Of a stretch of DNA of 8,306 nucleotides, positions 1 to 6,173 are shown one piece after another. A model generated the notes under the pieces. The model saw only the letters and a program-made list of their open reading frames with translations, was not told the DNA's origin and did not search any database. How positions within the stretch are numbered: the first letter of the stretch is position 1; each line of letters begins with the position of its first letter. The position numbers and the translations under genes are program-made. Origin of the DNA: an uncultured Verrucomicrobiota bacterium (lineage in GTDB: Bacteria > Verrucomicrobiota > Verrucomicrobiia > Methylacidiphilales > Verrucolacustridaceae). Where the stretch lies: NCBI GenBank assembly GCA_903905395.1, contig CAIVGD010000372.1:1-8306 (forward strand). Direction: 5' to 3'.

Positions 1-1072
1 CACTCTCCAGTTGGAGGGTCCCTCCGTGTTCATGGGCGATTCTCTGCACAATCATCAGCCCCAGCCCCGTTCCACCGTGTCGGGTCGTAAAAAAAGGTTT
101 CCCCAGATGCGGCAGGTCTTCGGGCTGGATTCCCCATCCGTTGTCGCGACATTCCCAAACGAGGAAACCTTCCTCCTTTCGCACCGATATCCCAATTCGC
201 CCGTGCTCCCCCGCCGCCTGCATCGCATTGCGCACGATATTATAAATCGCCTGCTTCATCTGTTCACGGTCCATCGGAACGGTCCCAGCGTCTTTGGCCA
301 CTTCCTTTTCGAGCAGGATCTTCCGGTCCTGGAGTTCAGCCCACAGGGGCACGAGTGCCTCCTCCAAAACCCTCCCCGGATCCTCCATCGATTTCCGCAA
401 AGGCTGAGGCCGGATCGCACGGAGAAATTGGGTGATCAAACCATCCAACCGCCGTATCTCCTGCTGGCAGACCTGCATCGATTCCCTCACCCTCTCCGCC
501 GGCGCCTCGGGCAGACCCTTCAAATCCTTCTCCATGATCTGAAGATGCAGATGCAGGCTATTGAGCGGGTTCCCGATTTCATGCGCCACCCCCGCCGCAA
601 GTAAGGTCAACGCTTCCGTCCGCCCCGTCTCCACCGCGTGTTTCGCCTCCGCTCTTTCCTTCGTCACATCGTGAAAAATCGCCACATGCAGGACTCCCAT
701 CCGCCCCCCGTTTTCCAATGGCACCAGATAGTAGTTGAGGATTCTGGGTTCAGGATAGTCCACTTCGATCGTTCCCGATGAAACGCGTTTTTCCTGGAGG
801 AGATGTTTCCAATCCACTCCGCGCAGACTGCGCTGCAAAGTCCACCCCCCAACCTCCACCGCATCCGGCAGGGAAAGTAGTTGGCTCGCCGCACGGTTCC
901 AGTAGGTCAACTTTCCCTCTGCATCCAAAACGGCCACCCCCTCCTGCAAGGTGTTGAAAATCGTCTCCAGGAAACCCTTATCCTCCGCCAGTCTCGTGAA
1001 GTGAGACTGCATCTCCTCGGGTCCGACCCGTCCCGCCCTCTCCAGAAGCTTACCCAGAAAGGAGGATTTCAT
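1..1072 (-). CDS. PAS-domain sensor histidine kinase, NtrB-like (3' end beyond the window)
   Basis: Two-component sensor kinase that autophosphorylates a histidine and passes the phosphate to a response regulator. The 357 residues visible begin with a PAS-like region (about 33-140, including TLQEGVAVLDAEGKLTYWNR). Next comes the HisKA H-box GVAHEIGNPLNSL with the phospho-acceptor His164. The HATPase domain follows: N-box NIVRNAMQAA (278-287), G1 box DNGWGI (310-315), F box PFFTT (326-330) and G2 box GTGLGL (334-339). The reading stops shortly after G2, so only a short end is missing. I see no signal peptide or membrane segment, so it should be cytosolic and sense an internal cue. The ATG has a good ribosome site, GGGAGAG, just upstream. 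It begins 19 bases after the corA stop on the same strand, so the two are probably co-transcribed. A partner response regulator may lie past the left edge. The signal sensed is unknown. Confidence 0.93.
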   Translation of the reverse strand, partial: MKSSFLGKLLERAGRVGPEEMQSHFTRLAEDKGFLETIFNTLQEGVAVLDAEGKLTYWNRAASQLLSLPDAVEVGGWTLQRSLRGVDWKHLLQEKRVSSGTIEVDYPEPRILNYYLVPLENGGRMGVLHVAIFHDVTKERAEAKHAVETGRTEALTLLAAGVAHEIGNPLNSLHLHLQIMEKDLKGLPEAPAERVRESMQVCQQEIRRLDGLITQFLRAIRPQPLRKSMEDPGRVLEEALVPLWAELQDRKILLEKEVAKDAGTVPMDREQMKQAIYNIVRNAMQAAGEHGRIGISVRKEEGFLVWECRDNGWGIQPEDLPHLGKPFFTTRHGGTGLGLMIVQRIAHEHGGTLQLES

Positions 1073-1091
1073 GTCTCTCCCGACATCTTCC

Positions 1092-2111
1092 CTAAAACCA
1101 GCGCTTGGATTTGAGCCAGACGCCCGTGCCAACCATGAATAGCAAAGTCACTCCGGTCAGAATGAGATAGGCGTGGGGATACTCCAACTCCGGCATGTGG
1201 TGAAGATTCATTCCATACCAAGATCCTACGACCACGGGAGGAATGAAAATGGCCGTCAGAGCGGTCAACACCTTGATCCCCTCGTTCGCCTCATGGGCGG
1301 ATCGATTGGTGTACACATCAAACGCCACCATGATCCGGTCATTGCAGGCGAGCAGTCTCTCATCCACTCGAGTCAGCGCATCCTGCACGTCGCGAAAATA
1401 CGGGAGCATGGCCGTCCGTACGAGGTGGGACTCGCCGCGGGCCAATCGGGCCATCACCTCCCGTTGTGGCCGCAAAGCCTGCCGCAAACTCGAGAGCCGG
1501 CGACGCGAGTTGAGAATTCGTTTTGCTAAATCCTCCCTCCGCTCCACCGACAAGGCCTGTTCCTCCACGTCCTCCAACTCCGCGACCAAAGATTCCACCA
1601 CGGGTAGATAAGAGTCTGCCACTTGATCGAGAATCTGATGCGCCAACCGATCCGGCCCCTTGGCCTGCACTCCGATTCCCTTCGACAATCTCTCCTTGAT
1701 CAGGCCAATCGCAGGAATCGGATCCCGGTGAAAGGTCACCAGAAACTCCTTTCCTAAAAACATATTGAGTTCTGAAATTTTAAAAGACTGTTCAGGTTTG
1801 ATCTGCACACTGTGCATGATGATGAAAAGGTAGGTTTCGTAATCTTCAATTTTCGGAAGTTCGCTCAGGGTCACGCAATCCTCAATCGCGAGGGGGTGAA
1901 ATTCAAAAAGACTTTCCAGAACCACTTGGGTTTCCTCGGGGTTGGGATCGGTCAGATCGATCCAGAGAATCAACCCCTTGTCCGCCCGGGCCAGACGCAG
2001 GGCCTCCATCTCCAGGTTATGACTCACCGGGCGCCCCTCGCTGAAGACAAAGGATTCGATCACTCGATGACTATCTCTCGATCCGGGCCTTTCGTCCAAA
2101 GTTTTTCCCAT
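1092..2111 (-). CDS. corA: CorA family magnesium/divalent metal transporter
   Basis: Inner-membrane channel of the CorA family, which forms pentamers and moves Mg2+ (sometimes Co2+ or Ni2+) into the cell. The protein has 339 residues from the ATG used here, close to the usual CorA length. A long soluble N-terminal domain (about 1-280) contains FHPLAIEDC, typical of the family, and ends in a charged, helical stretch (about 160-260). Two membrane segments follow at about 281-300 and 313-334. The signature YGMN (GMN at 300-302) ends the first one, and a short basic tail SKRWF closes the protein. An in-frame TTG at 2120 would add three residues; I prefer the ATG because GGAAG lies at a workable distance from it and abuts the TTG. 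The histidine kinase gene follows in the same direction. Exact metal specificity cannot be read from the sequence. Confidence 0.94.
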   Translation of the reverse strand: MGKTLDERPGSRDSHRVIESFVFSEGRPVSHNLEMEALRLARADKGLILWIDLTDPNPEETQVVLESLFEFHPLAIEDCVTLSELPKIEDYETYLFIIMHSVQIKPEQSFKISELNMFLGKEFLVTFHRDPIPAIGLIKERLSKGIGVQAKGPDRLAHQILDQVADSYLPVVESLVAELEDVEEQALSVERREDLAKRILNSRRRLSSLRQALRPQREVMARLARGESHLVRTAMLPYFRDVQDALTRVDERLLACNDRIMVAFDVYTNRSAHEANEGIKVLTALTAIFIPPVVVGSWYGMNLHHMPELEYPHAYLILTGVTLLFMVGTGVWLKSKRWF

Positions 2112-2129
2112 CCCGCCCAACTTCCGGCC

Positions 2130-2157
2130 TCGTTTTATACGGAAACTGCGCTAATAT
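2130..2157 (+). promoter_or_regulatory. Candidate gpmI promoter within the corA-gpmI divergent region
   Basis: TAATAT at 2152-2157 matches the sigma-70 -10 consensus at four of six bases; a -35 element is poor (TCGTTT at 2130-2135, spacing 16). Only seven bases separate the -10 from the gpmI ATG, so transcription would start on or next to the start codon, giving a leaderless message. No Shine-Dalgarno sequence precedes gpmI, which fits. The same AT-rich bases read TATATT on the other strand and could also serve corA. This is inference from a short motif. Confidence 0.3.
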
Positions 2158-2164
2158 ACATTCC

Positions 2165-3712
2165 ATGAAGAAACCGGTCCTGCTTCTCATTCGCGATGGT
2201 TGGGGGATCAACCCAGCGGGAAAATCGGGCGCCACCCGTCAGGGCGATGCCACCCTCCTCGCGAGGACCCCAATCCATGACCAACTCTATGCTGACTACC
2301 CGGGTTCTCGGCTTCAGGCGAGCGGACTTCAGGTGGGCTTGCCGGAAGGGCAAATGGGAAACTCGGAGGTCGGTCATCTCAATCTCGGGGCTGGCCGCGT
2401 CGTTTATCAGGAACTGACTCGGATCAATCTCGCCATCGGCGATGGCACCCTCGCTCGCAATCCCGTACTTCAGGAAGTTTTTAATGCCTCCCAAGGCCAT
2501 CGCCTTCACCTCATCGGACTCGTTTCCAATGGCGGAGTCCATTCCCACATCGATCACTTACTCGCGATTGTAAAACTCGCCTCGGCGGCCGGCCTCAAGG
2601 AAATCTATATCCACGCCATCACCGACGGCCGCGACTGCTCCCCCACTTCGGGACGTGAGTTCATCCAAACCCTCGAAAAAGCGATCGCCCTCCTACCGGG
2701 TTGCCACCTCGCCACCATCATCGGGCGCTACTACGCCATGGATCGAGACAAACGCTGGGAACGAATCAAACTCGCGCACGATCTCTTTCTCGACGGCATC
2801 GGCACTCCCGCCGCCTCCGCGGAAGCCGCTTTCCAAGCTTCCTACGCCTCCCACGTCACCGACGAGTTTGTCAAACCCATCCGCCTGGCCCACGTCGAAG
2901 GGCCGCTCATCCGCGACGACGATGTCCTTTTCTTCTTCAACTTCCGTGCCGATCGCATGCGCCAGATCGTCCGTTGCCTTGCCGATCCAGCCTTCGATTC
3001 CTTCCCCATCCCACGGCATCCCAAAGTCAAAACCTTCACCCTGACCCCCTACGAGTCTGATTTTACCAACTTGGGCATTCGGCATCTTTTCACACCAGTG
3101 GAGATGAATGATCTTCTCGGTGAAGTGGTGGCGGCCCACGGCCTTTCTCAATCCCGCATGGCTGAAACGGAAAAATATCCCCACGTCACCTACTTCTTCA
3201 ATGGCGGCAAGGAGACCCCTAATCTCCACGAAGAACGCATCATGGCTCCTTCCCCCAAGGTCGCCACCTACGACCTCCAACCCGAGATGAGCGCCGTCCA
3301 GTTAACCGACAAGGTGATCGAACGCATCCAGCGCGGCCTCGATGACCTGATCATCCTCAACTACGCCAACCCCGATATGGTGGGGCACACGGGGGTTCTT
3401 CAGGCCGGTATCCGCGCCGTGGAAACCATCGACGCGTGTGTGGGACGGGTTCTCGAAGCTCTGTCCAAGGCAGGCGGCAAAGCCCTTGTCACCGCCGACC
3501 ACGGTAATTGCGAGCAAATGCTTGAATCCGATGGCTCCCCCCACACCGCCCACACCACCAACCTCGTCCACCTCCTCTACGTAGCACCCGATTCTGCCAA
3601 GTATAAATTAGCGGACGGAATTCTTGCCGATATCGCCCCCACCCTCCTGGAAATGCTGGGCCTTCCAAAGCCCCCAGTCATGACCGGTTCCTCTCTCCTC
3701 CGCCCCCGATAG
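2165..3712 (+). CDS. gpmI: 2,3-bisphosphoglycerate-independent phosphoglycerate mutase
   Basis: Cytosolic glycolytic and gluconeogenic enzyme that interconverts 3- and 2-phosphoglycerate through a phosphoserine intermediate, using two metal ions (usually Mn2+). The 515 residues match the usual iPGM length, so it looks complete. Visible motifs: RDGWG with metal ligand Asp11; GQMGNSEVGHLNLGAGR with the nucleophile Ser67; SNGGVHSHIDHL (His126); TDGRD (Asp154, Arg156, Asp157); GRYYAMDRDKRW (188-198); FNFRADRMRQI in the substrate-binding domain; EKYPHVTYFFNGG; NPDMVGHTG (Asp404, His408); TADHGN (Asp445, His446); and HTAHTTN (His463). All expected catalytic and metal-binding residues are present. 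The usual LDGWG reads RDGWG here, a harmless-looking change. The ATG has no Shine-Dalgarno sequence but lies seven bases after a candidate -10 box. It is divergent from corA and convergent with the 172-residue gene, so it is probably transcribed alone. Confidence 0.97.
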   Translation: MKKPVLLLIRDGWGINPAGKSGATRQGDATLLARTPIHDQLYADYPGSRLQASGLQVGLPEGQMGNSEVGHLNLGAGRVVYQELTRINLAIGDGTLARNPVLQEVFNASQGHRLHLIGLVSNGGVHSHIDHLLAIVKLASAAGLKEIYIHAITDGRDCSPTSGREFIQTLEKAIALLPGCHLATIIGRYYAMDRDKRWERIKLAHDLFLDGIGTPAASAEAAFQASYASHVTDEFVKPIRLAHVEGPLIRDDDVLFFFNFRADRMRQIVRCLADPAFDSFPIPRHPKVKTFTLTPYESDFTNLGIRHLFTPVEMNDLLGEVVAAHGLSQSRMAETEKYPHVTYFFNGGKETPNLHEERIMAPSPKVATYDLQPEMSAVQLTDKVIERIQRGLDDLIILNYANPDMVGHTGVLQAGIRAVETIDACVGRVLEALSKAGGKALVTADHGNCEQMLESDGSPHTAHTTNLVHLLYVAPDSAKYKLADGILADIAPTLLEMLGLPKPPVMTGSSLLRPR

Positions 3713-3725
3713 CCGCTCATCTGGA

Positions 3726-3749
3726 TTGGGGCATTCCACCCTCGCCCAA
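3726..3749. terminator. Weak hairpin between convergent genes
   Basis: TTGGG-G-C at 3726-3732 can pair with GCCCAA at 3744-3749, with one bulged G and an 11-base loop. It sits in the 43 bases between two convergent stop codons, where a bidirectional terminator would be expected. The stem is short and no clean T-run follows on either strand, so termination here is only a possibility. Confidence 0.2.
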
Positions 3750-3755
3750 CTTTCC

Positions 3756-4274
3756 CTAATTCTTACCTGGAACTGCGGTTTCTGTGTGCAGAACTGCTCC
3801 CCAAACTTTCACCAACTCGCATACATCCATCGTCTTCGCGCGCTCCCCTGGAAACTGCACAACGGCCGATCCATAATCCTGATGGGCCGACTCCTTTTGA
3901 ATAGTCACGATCGTACCCTCTTGCATCTTGGTGTCGTAGGCCGAAACCACTTGATCTCCTGGCTCGAGCGGCCCGAGGAACTGCCAAAAACAGTCGTCCA
4001 ACATCCCGTTCGTCTCCTTGAGGTTTTTCTGCATGTCATCCTCCAGATCGTCCGGTTTGATGGACTTCACCAGCCCTTCAATCAAGCGAGTGTGCCGGTC
4101 AAGAATCGCATAAAGTCGTCTTTCAGCTTGCTCGATCCTGACCTCGTTCGCCGTCATGGCCAATGCCCGCAAAGTCGTGCCCACGCTGAGTGGAAGTTTC
4201 CCCTTCTTTGTTGAACCTTTCTTCATCCACGTATTTCTAAATCCTTTTCCCAATATTCCAACCCCTTCCTCCAT
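3756..4274 (-). CDS. Hypothetical protein, helical N-terminal half plus beta-rich C-terminal half
   Basis: I do not recognise this 172-residue protein. The N-terminus is basic (about residues 8-26, with MKKGSTKKGK). A charged, probably helical stretch follows at about 35-95, with heptad-like spacing in VRIEQAERRLYAILDRHTRL, which may form a coiled coil. Residues about 103-157 look beta-rich, starting at LEPGDQVVSAYDTKMQEGTI and ending DVCELVKVW, and resemble a small SH3- or KOW-like barrel. There is no signal peptide or membrane segment. The start is well supported: AGGGGG lies seven bases before the ATG. A later in-frame ATG at residue 17 is less likely. The gene stands alone, convergent with gpmI, and its upstream flank is the repeat mosaic, whose first copy begins about 20 bases before the start codon. 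Function cannot be assigned; the fold reading is inference. Confidence 0.75.
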   Translation of the reverse strand: MEEGVGILGKGFRNTWMKKGSTKKGKLPLSVGTTLRALAMTANEVRIEQAERRLYAILDRHTRLIEGLVKSIKPDDLEDDMQKNLKETNGMLDDCFWQFLGPLEPGDQVVSAYDTKMQEGTIVTIQKESAHQDYGSAVVQFPGERAKTMDVCELVKVWGAVLHTETAVPGKN

Positions 4275-4296
4275 AGCGGAACCCCCTATTCAACAT

Positions 4297-4402
4297 TTTG
4301 GGGTCAGAGGTCAGTTTTCAATTTATTTAAAAAAGGACCACCCAACTCCTTCACGCACAGTTATTTAGAATCCGATTTTTTAGATTTGGGGTCAGAGGTC
4401 AG
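4297..4402. repeat. Pair of 18-base direct repeats (4297-4314 and 4385-4402)
   Basis: TTTGGGGTCAGAGGTCAG occurs twice, identical and in the same orientation, 88 bases apart. Each copy is followed by an AT-rich run (TTTTCAATTTATTT after the first, ATTTTTTATC after the second). From memory, this GGGGTCAGAGGTCAG motif followed by T-rich sequence recurs beside REP-associated (Y1) transposase genes in many environmental bacteria; I could not check this. No transposase gene is present, so these look like end sequences left by, or moved by, such an element. Confidence 0.75.
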
Positions 4403-4462
4403 ATTTTTTATCATCTTCCCCCAATCAAAAATCCACTGGCGGTCCTCCGGGCCTTCTCACCA

Positions 4463-4545
4463 ACCCCGGAGGGGTGCAAGAGATTAGCCGGCTGCGCGAG
4501 CTGCCGGTTGTACGTATAAATTATGTATGCGCCCCTGCGGGGTGC
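4463..4545. repeat. Four adjacent hairpins, probable dispersed repeat element
   Basis: Four stem-loops lie almost end to end. 4463-4475 is ACCCC-GGA-GGGGT. 4488-4507 pairs CCGGC with GCCGG. 4511-4527 pairs TACGTA with TATGTA around TAAAT, with one G-T pair. 4529-4545 pairs GCGCCCC with GGGGTGC around TGC, with one G-T pair. Between the first two is AAGAGATTAG. The GGGGTGC after the first hairpin could instead pair with the GCGCCCC of the fourth. The motif order (CCCCGGAGGGG, AGAGATTAGCCGG, GCCCCTGCGGGG) resembles a dispersed repeat I recall from verrucomicrobial and planctomycete genomes; that recollection is unverified. Leftward ORFs through this stretch look like translated repeat, not genes. 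Confidence 0.6.
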
Positions 4546-4579
4546 TGGAAAACTGAACCACTGCACCACCCATTCAGAC

Positions 4580-4599
4580 GGCGACCACGAACGGTCGCC
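4580..4599. repeat. Perfect 7-bp hairpin GGCGACC / GGTCGCC
   Basis: GGCGACC at 4580-4586 and GGTCGCC at 4593-4599 form a perfect 7-bp stem with the 6-base loop ACGAAC. Its neighbours are other repeats, and no T-run follows, so it looks like a small intergenic repeat unit and not a terminator. Confidence 0.55.
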
Positions 4600-4648
4600 C
4601 CACAATCGCGCACAACTTCCCCTCTGACTTCAACTTGATCTTAAACTC

Positions 4649-4700
4649 GCGGCGTCCGCCGCCTGGCGGTCCTCCGCGTCTGCGTCCCGCGACCGCGGGA
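4649..4700. repeat. GC-rich hairpin pair downstream of trmB
   Basis: GCGGCG-TC-CGCCGC at 4649-4662 competes with CCGCC-T-GGCGG at 4659-4669, and TCCCGC-GACC-GCGGGA lies at 4685-4700. The last stem is 12 bases past the trmB stop on the leftward strand and could slow or end transcription, but has no U-tract. It overlaps the second copy of the 14-base repeat, so a repeat origin is likelier than a dedicated terminator. Confidence 0.45.
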
Positions 4701-4712
4701 TTCGCACTCTCT

Positions 4713-5333
4713 TCACTCCTTTTTCCAAGCCATCCGATAAACCTCACGTCCCTCTTTTTGAAATAACTCCTCAAACTCACTCGTCGGCTCACTCTCCCCC
4801 TTCCACGATTCCATCGGATTCCACTCCGCACATTCCGCCAGTTCTTTTTTCGCCCATTCAAAATAATCACGATCATCGGTGGTCAACTTCAGCATCCCAC
4901 CCATTCTCACCGCTCGAGCGGCATCCAGAGCGAACTCACGCCGCATAATCCGATTCCCATGATGTCTTCGTTTCGGCCAAGGATCCGGGTACCGCAAGGT
5001 GATCGCATCGAGGGATCCTGGTGGACAAAGATTTTTAATAAAATACCACGACTCCAGTCGCAAAACCCGCAGGTTGGTCAGTCCGTTCCGTACCGCCTTC
5101 TTGGCAATTTTGGTCGCACGCCCAAGCAAACGCTCCACCGCCACGAAGTCCCTCTCAGGTTCACGTTGGGCTCGAGCCTCGGCATAGACACCATCCCCAG
5201 CACCGAGATCAACTTCAAGGGGAGCCGTGCGGCCGAAGACTTCGCCCCACACGTATGGCGGGTATAAACGATGACTTGAAAGCCATGGATCCGGGGATTC
5301 GCCCCGAATCGGCTTAGCTGTGCTTTTTGCCAC
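4713..5333 (-). CDS. trmB: tRNA (guanine-N7)-methyltransferase
   Basis: SAM-dependent enzyme that makes m7G at position 46 in the variable loop of tRNAs. The 206 residues agree with the family. The SAM-binding glycine loop is VDLGAGDG (41-48), followed by the acidic ribose ligand Glu67 in VAVERLL. The family hallmark PDPWPKRRHH spans 116-125. TDDRDYFEW (152-160) and TSEFEELFQKEG (184-195) match the conserved C-terminal TD..Y and T.FE....G motifs. It starts at a GTG that overlaps the last 20 bases of the upstream 230-residue gene in another frame. I see no Shine-Dalgarno sequence, so coupled translation from that gene is likely. No better in-frame start appears before the conserved core. It ends beside the repeat mosaic. 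An N-terminal extension seen in some family members is absent. Confidence 0.95.
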   Translation of the reverse strand: MAKSTAKPIRGESPDPWLSSHRLYPPYVWGEVFGRTAPLEVDLGAGDGVYAEARAQREPERDFVAVERLLGRATKIAKKAVRNGLTNLRVLRLESWYFIKNLCPPGSLDAITLRYPDPWPKRRHHGNRIMRREFALDAARAVRMGGMLKLTTDDRDYFEWAKKELAECAEWNPMESWKGESEPTSEFEELFQKEGREVYRMAWKKE

Positions 5334-6006
5334 CGAGCCGGACGACCGACTTGCCGGTGGAGCGGGCCCGCACCTTGGAGATCAGGCCATTCCGTTTGCT
5401 CTTTCCGGAACTGTGGCCGTTGCGCTTGGCCTTCGAAGCATCGGCCTCGTCGTCTCCAGCCGGCGACTTCACCTTGAAAAGACGGACATCCCGCAGGCGC
5501 GAGATGGAAACCTTGGTCTTCTTCTGCGCCTTCGCCCAGTACACCATCGCATATCCTTCGCCTACCTCGACCACTTCCCCGCCATCACTGCGACGGGAAT
5601 CGAGTCGGGAAATTGTAGCACCGCAAACAGGATAAGGACCCAAGGGGGGCGGTTGACGACGCACCGCCACATAACCATTTCCATTCCGCCCATTCAGACC
5701 GCCGACTTCCTTGGTGGGCGCACCTTCCCGAATCGGGATGGCCCTGCGTTCCACAAACATCTGGATGGCCTTCTGCACTTCCGGCAATGACAGATGATAT
5801 TTGCGGGCGGTATCCACCATGTTGAAGTTTTCCTCCAATACATCCCTGTCGATCTGACCCCCTGGCCCATTGGGCGACAAAACAAAGGTGAGATACTTCA
5901 GGGAGGTGGAATCCTCTCCTAAGGCACTCTTAAAAATAGAGACCAAGGCCGGCGACAGCGGGTGATCCGAGGCTAAGCAGTTAAGATTTTTCCAGAACTT
6001 ATTCAT
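5314..6006 (-). CDS. Hypothetical protein with a lysine/arginine-rich C-terminal tail
   Basis: I do not recognise this 230-residue protein. Residues 1-90 look helical and globular, with VDTARKYHLSLPEVQKAIQ (64-82) resembling a short helix-turn-helix-like pair. Residues 100-140 are Gly/Pro/Arg-rich and probably flexible. Residues about 142-180 (from GGEVVEVGEGYAMVYW to LRDVRLFKV) look like a small beta-barrel of SH3 or KOW type. The tail from 192 has 13 Lys/Arg in 39 residues and repeats KAKRNG and KSKRNG ten residues apart, suggesting nucleic-acid or ribosome contact. No membrane segment or signal peptide is visible. The ATG has no Shine-Dalgarno sequence and follows an AT-rich region. Its 3' end overlaps trmB by 20 bases, so the two probably share a transcript, which hints weakly at an RNA-related role. 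Function remains unassigned. Confidence 0.8.
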   Translation of the reverse strand: MNKFWKNLNCLASDHPLSPALVSIFKSALGEDSTSLKYLTFVLSPNGPGGQIDRDVLEENFNMVDTARKYHLSLPEVQKAIQMFVERRAIPIREGAPTKEVGGLNGRNGNGYVAVRRQPPPLGPYPVCGATISRLDSRRSDGGEVVEVGEGYAMVYWAKAQKKTKVSISRLRDVRLFKVKSPAGDDEADASKAKRNGHSSGKSKRNGLISKVRARSTGKSVVRLGGKKHS

Positions 6007-6173
6007 AATATGATCACAAGAGTATGCACAAAAAACCCCCTATCTGGCAAGAAGTTTCATTTAAATATAATGCAAACTATTCGCCAATAGTGACTTATGT
6101 TTTTAATATAATACGCGTAAAAACATTAAAAAGGCTGTGATATATGCCCCTTTGATAAAATTTCTCAAAACGC
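6007..6173. other. AT-rich divergent intergenic region
   Basis: This stretch separates two divergent genes and is far more AT-rich than its flanks. It holds two exact TATAAT hexamers on the + strand (6066-6071 and 6107-6112), 41 bases apart, neither with a good -35 at the right spacing, and TAAAAT at 6156-6161 nearer the glycosyltransferase start. I see no small ORF with a ribosome site, no RNA gene and no clear palindrome. Confidence 0.5.
6021..6050 (-). promoter_or_regulatory. Candidate promoter for the 230-residue gene and trmB
   Basis: Read leftwards, TTGCCA (6045-6050) matches the -35 consensus at five of six bases, and after 18 bases CATACT (6021-6026) matches the -10 at four of six. 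Transcription would start about eight bases before the ATG at 6006, giving almost no leader, consistent with the missing Shine-Dalgarno sequence. A motif-only call. Confidence 0.28.

Larger units (their letters stand above)
4436..4676. repeat. 14-base direct repeat enclosing the hairpin mosaic
   Basis: CTGGCGGTCCTCCG occurs at 4436-4449 and again at 4663-4676, identical and in the same orientation, 227 bases apart. The two copies enclose the four-hairpin cluster and the 4580-4599 hairpin. They may be leftover copies of one repeat family, or mark the limits of an inserted unit. At 14 bases they are longer than a typical target-site duplication. Confidence 0.5.

Noticed and set aside
11..604. 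Rightward 197-residue ORF opposite the histidine kinase
   Set aside because: The opposite strand encodes ordered H, N, G1, F and G2 boxes, so this is a mirror ORF.
2693..3280. Leftward 195-residue ORF inside gpmI
   Set aside because: Antisense shadow of a well-conserved enzyme; glycine- and valine-rich composition follows from the gpmI codons.
4411..4605. Leftward 64-residue ORF across the hairpin cluster
   Set aside because: It is read straight through repeat sequence and has no conserved-looking protein motif; the ORF is most simply a by-product of the GC-rich repeats.
4297..4676. CRISPR array
   Set aside because: The direct repeats belong to two different families, each with only two copies at unequal spacing, and no cas genes are present.
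4685..4700. Intrinsic terminator for trmB
   Set aside because: The 6-bp stem is well placed but lacks a U-tract and overlaps repeat sequence, so I list it only as a repeat.
4574..4876. Leftward 100-residue ORF overlapping trmB and the repeats
   Set aside because: It is a shadow frame of trmB extended into repeats; the trmB frame carries all the methyltransferase motifs.
5320..5790. Rightward 156-residue ORF opposite the 230-residue gene
   Set aside because: No ribosome site and no motif; the leftward frame is longer and joins trmB in the usual overlap manner.
6045..6059. Sigma-54-like sequence TGGCAAGAAGTTTCA
   Set aside because: The -24 GG is present but the -12 GC reads CA, and no enhancer-like site or activator is seen nearby.
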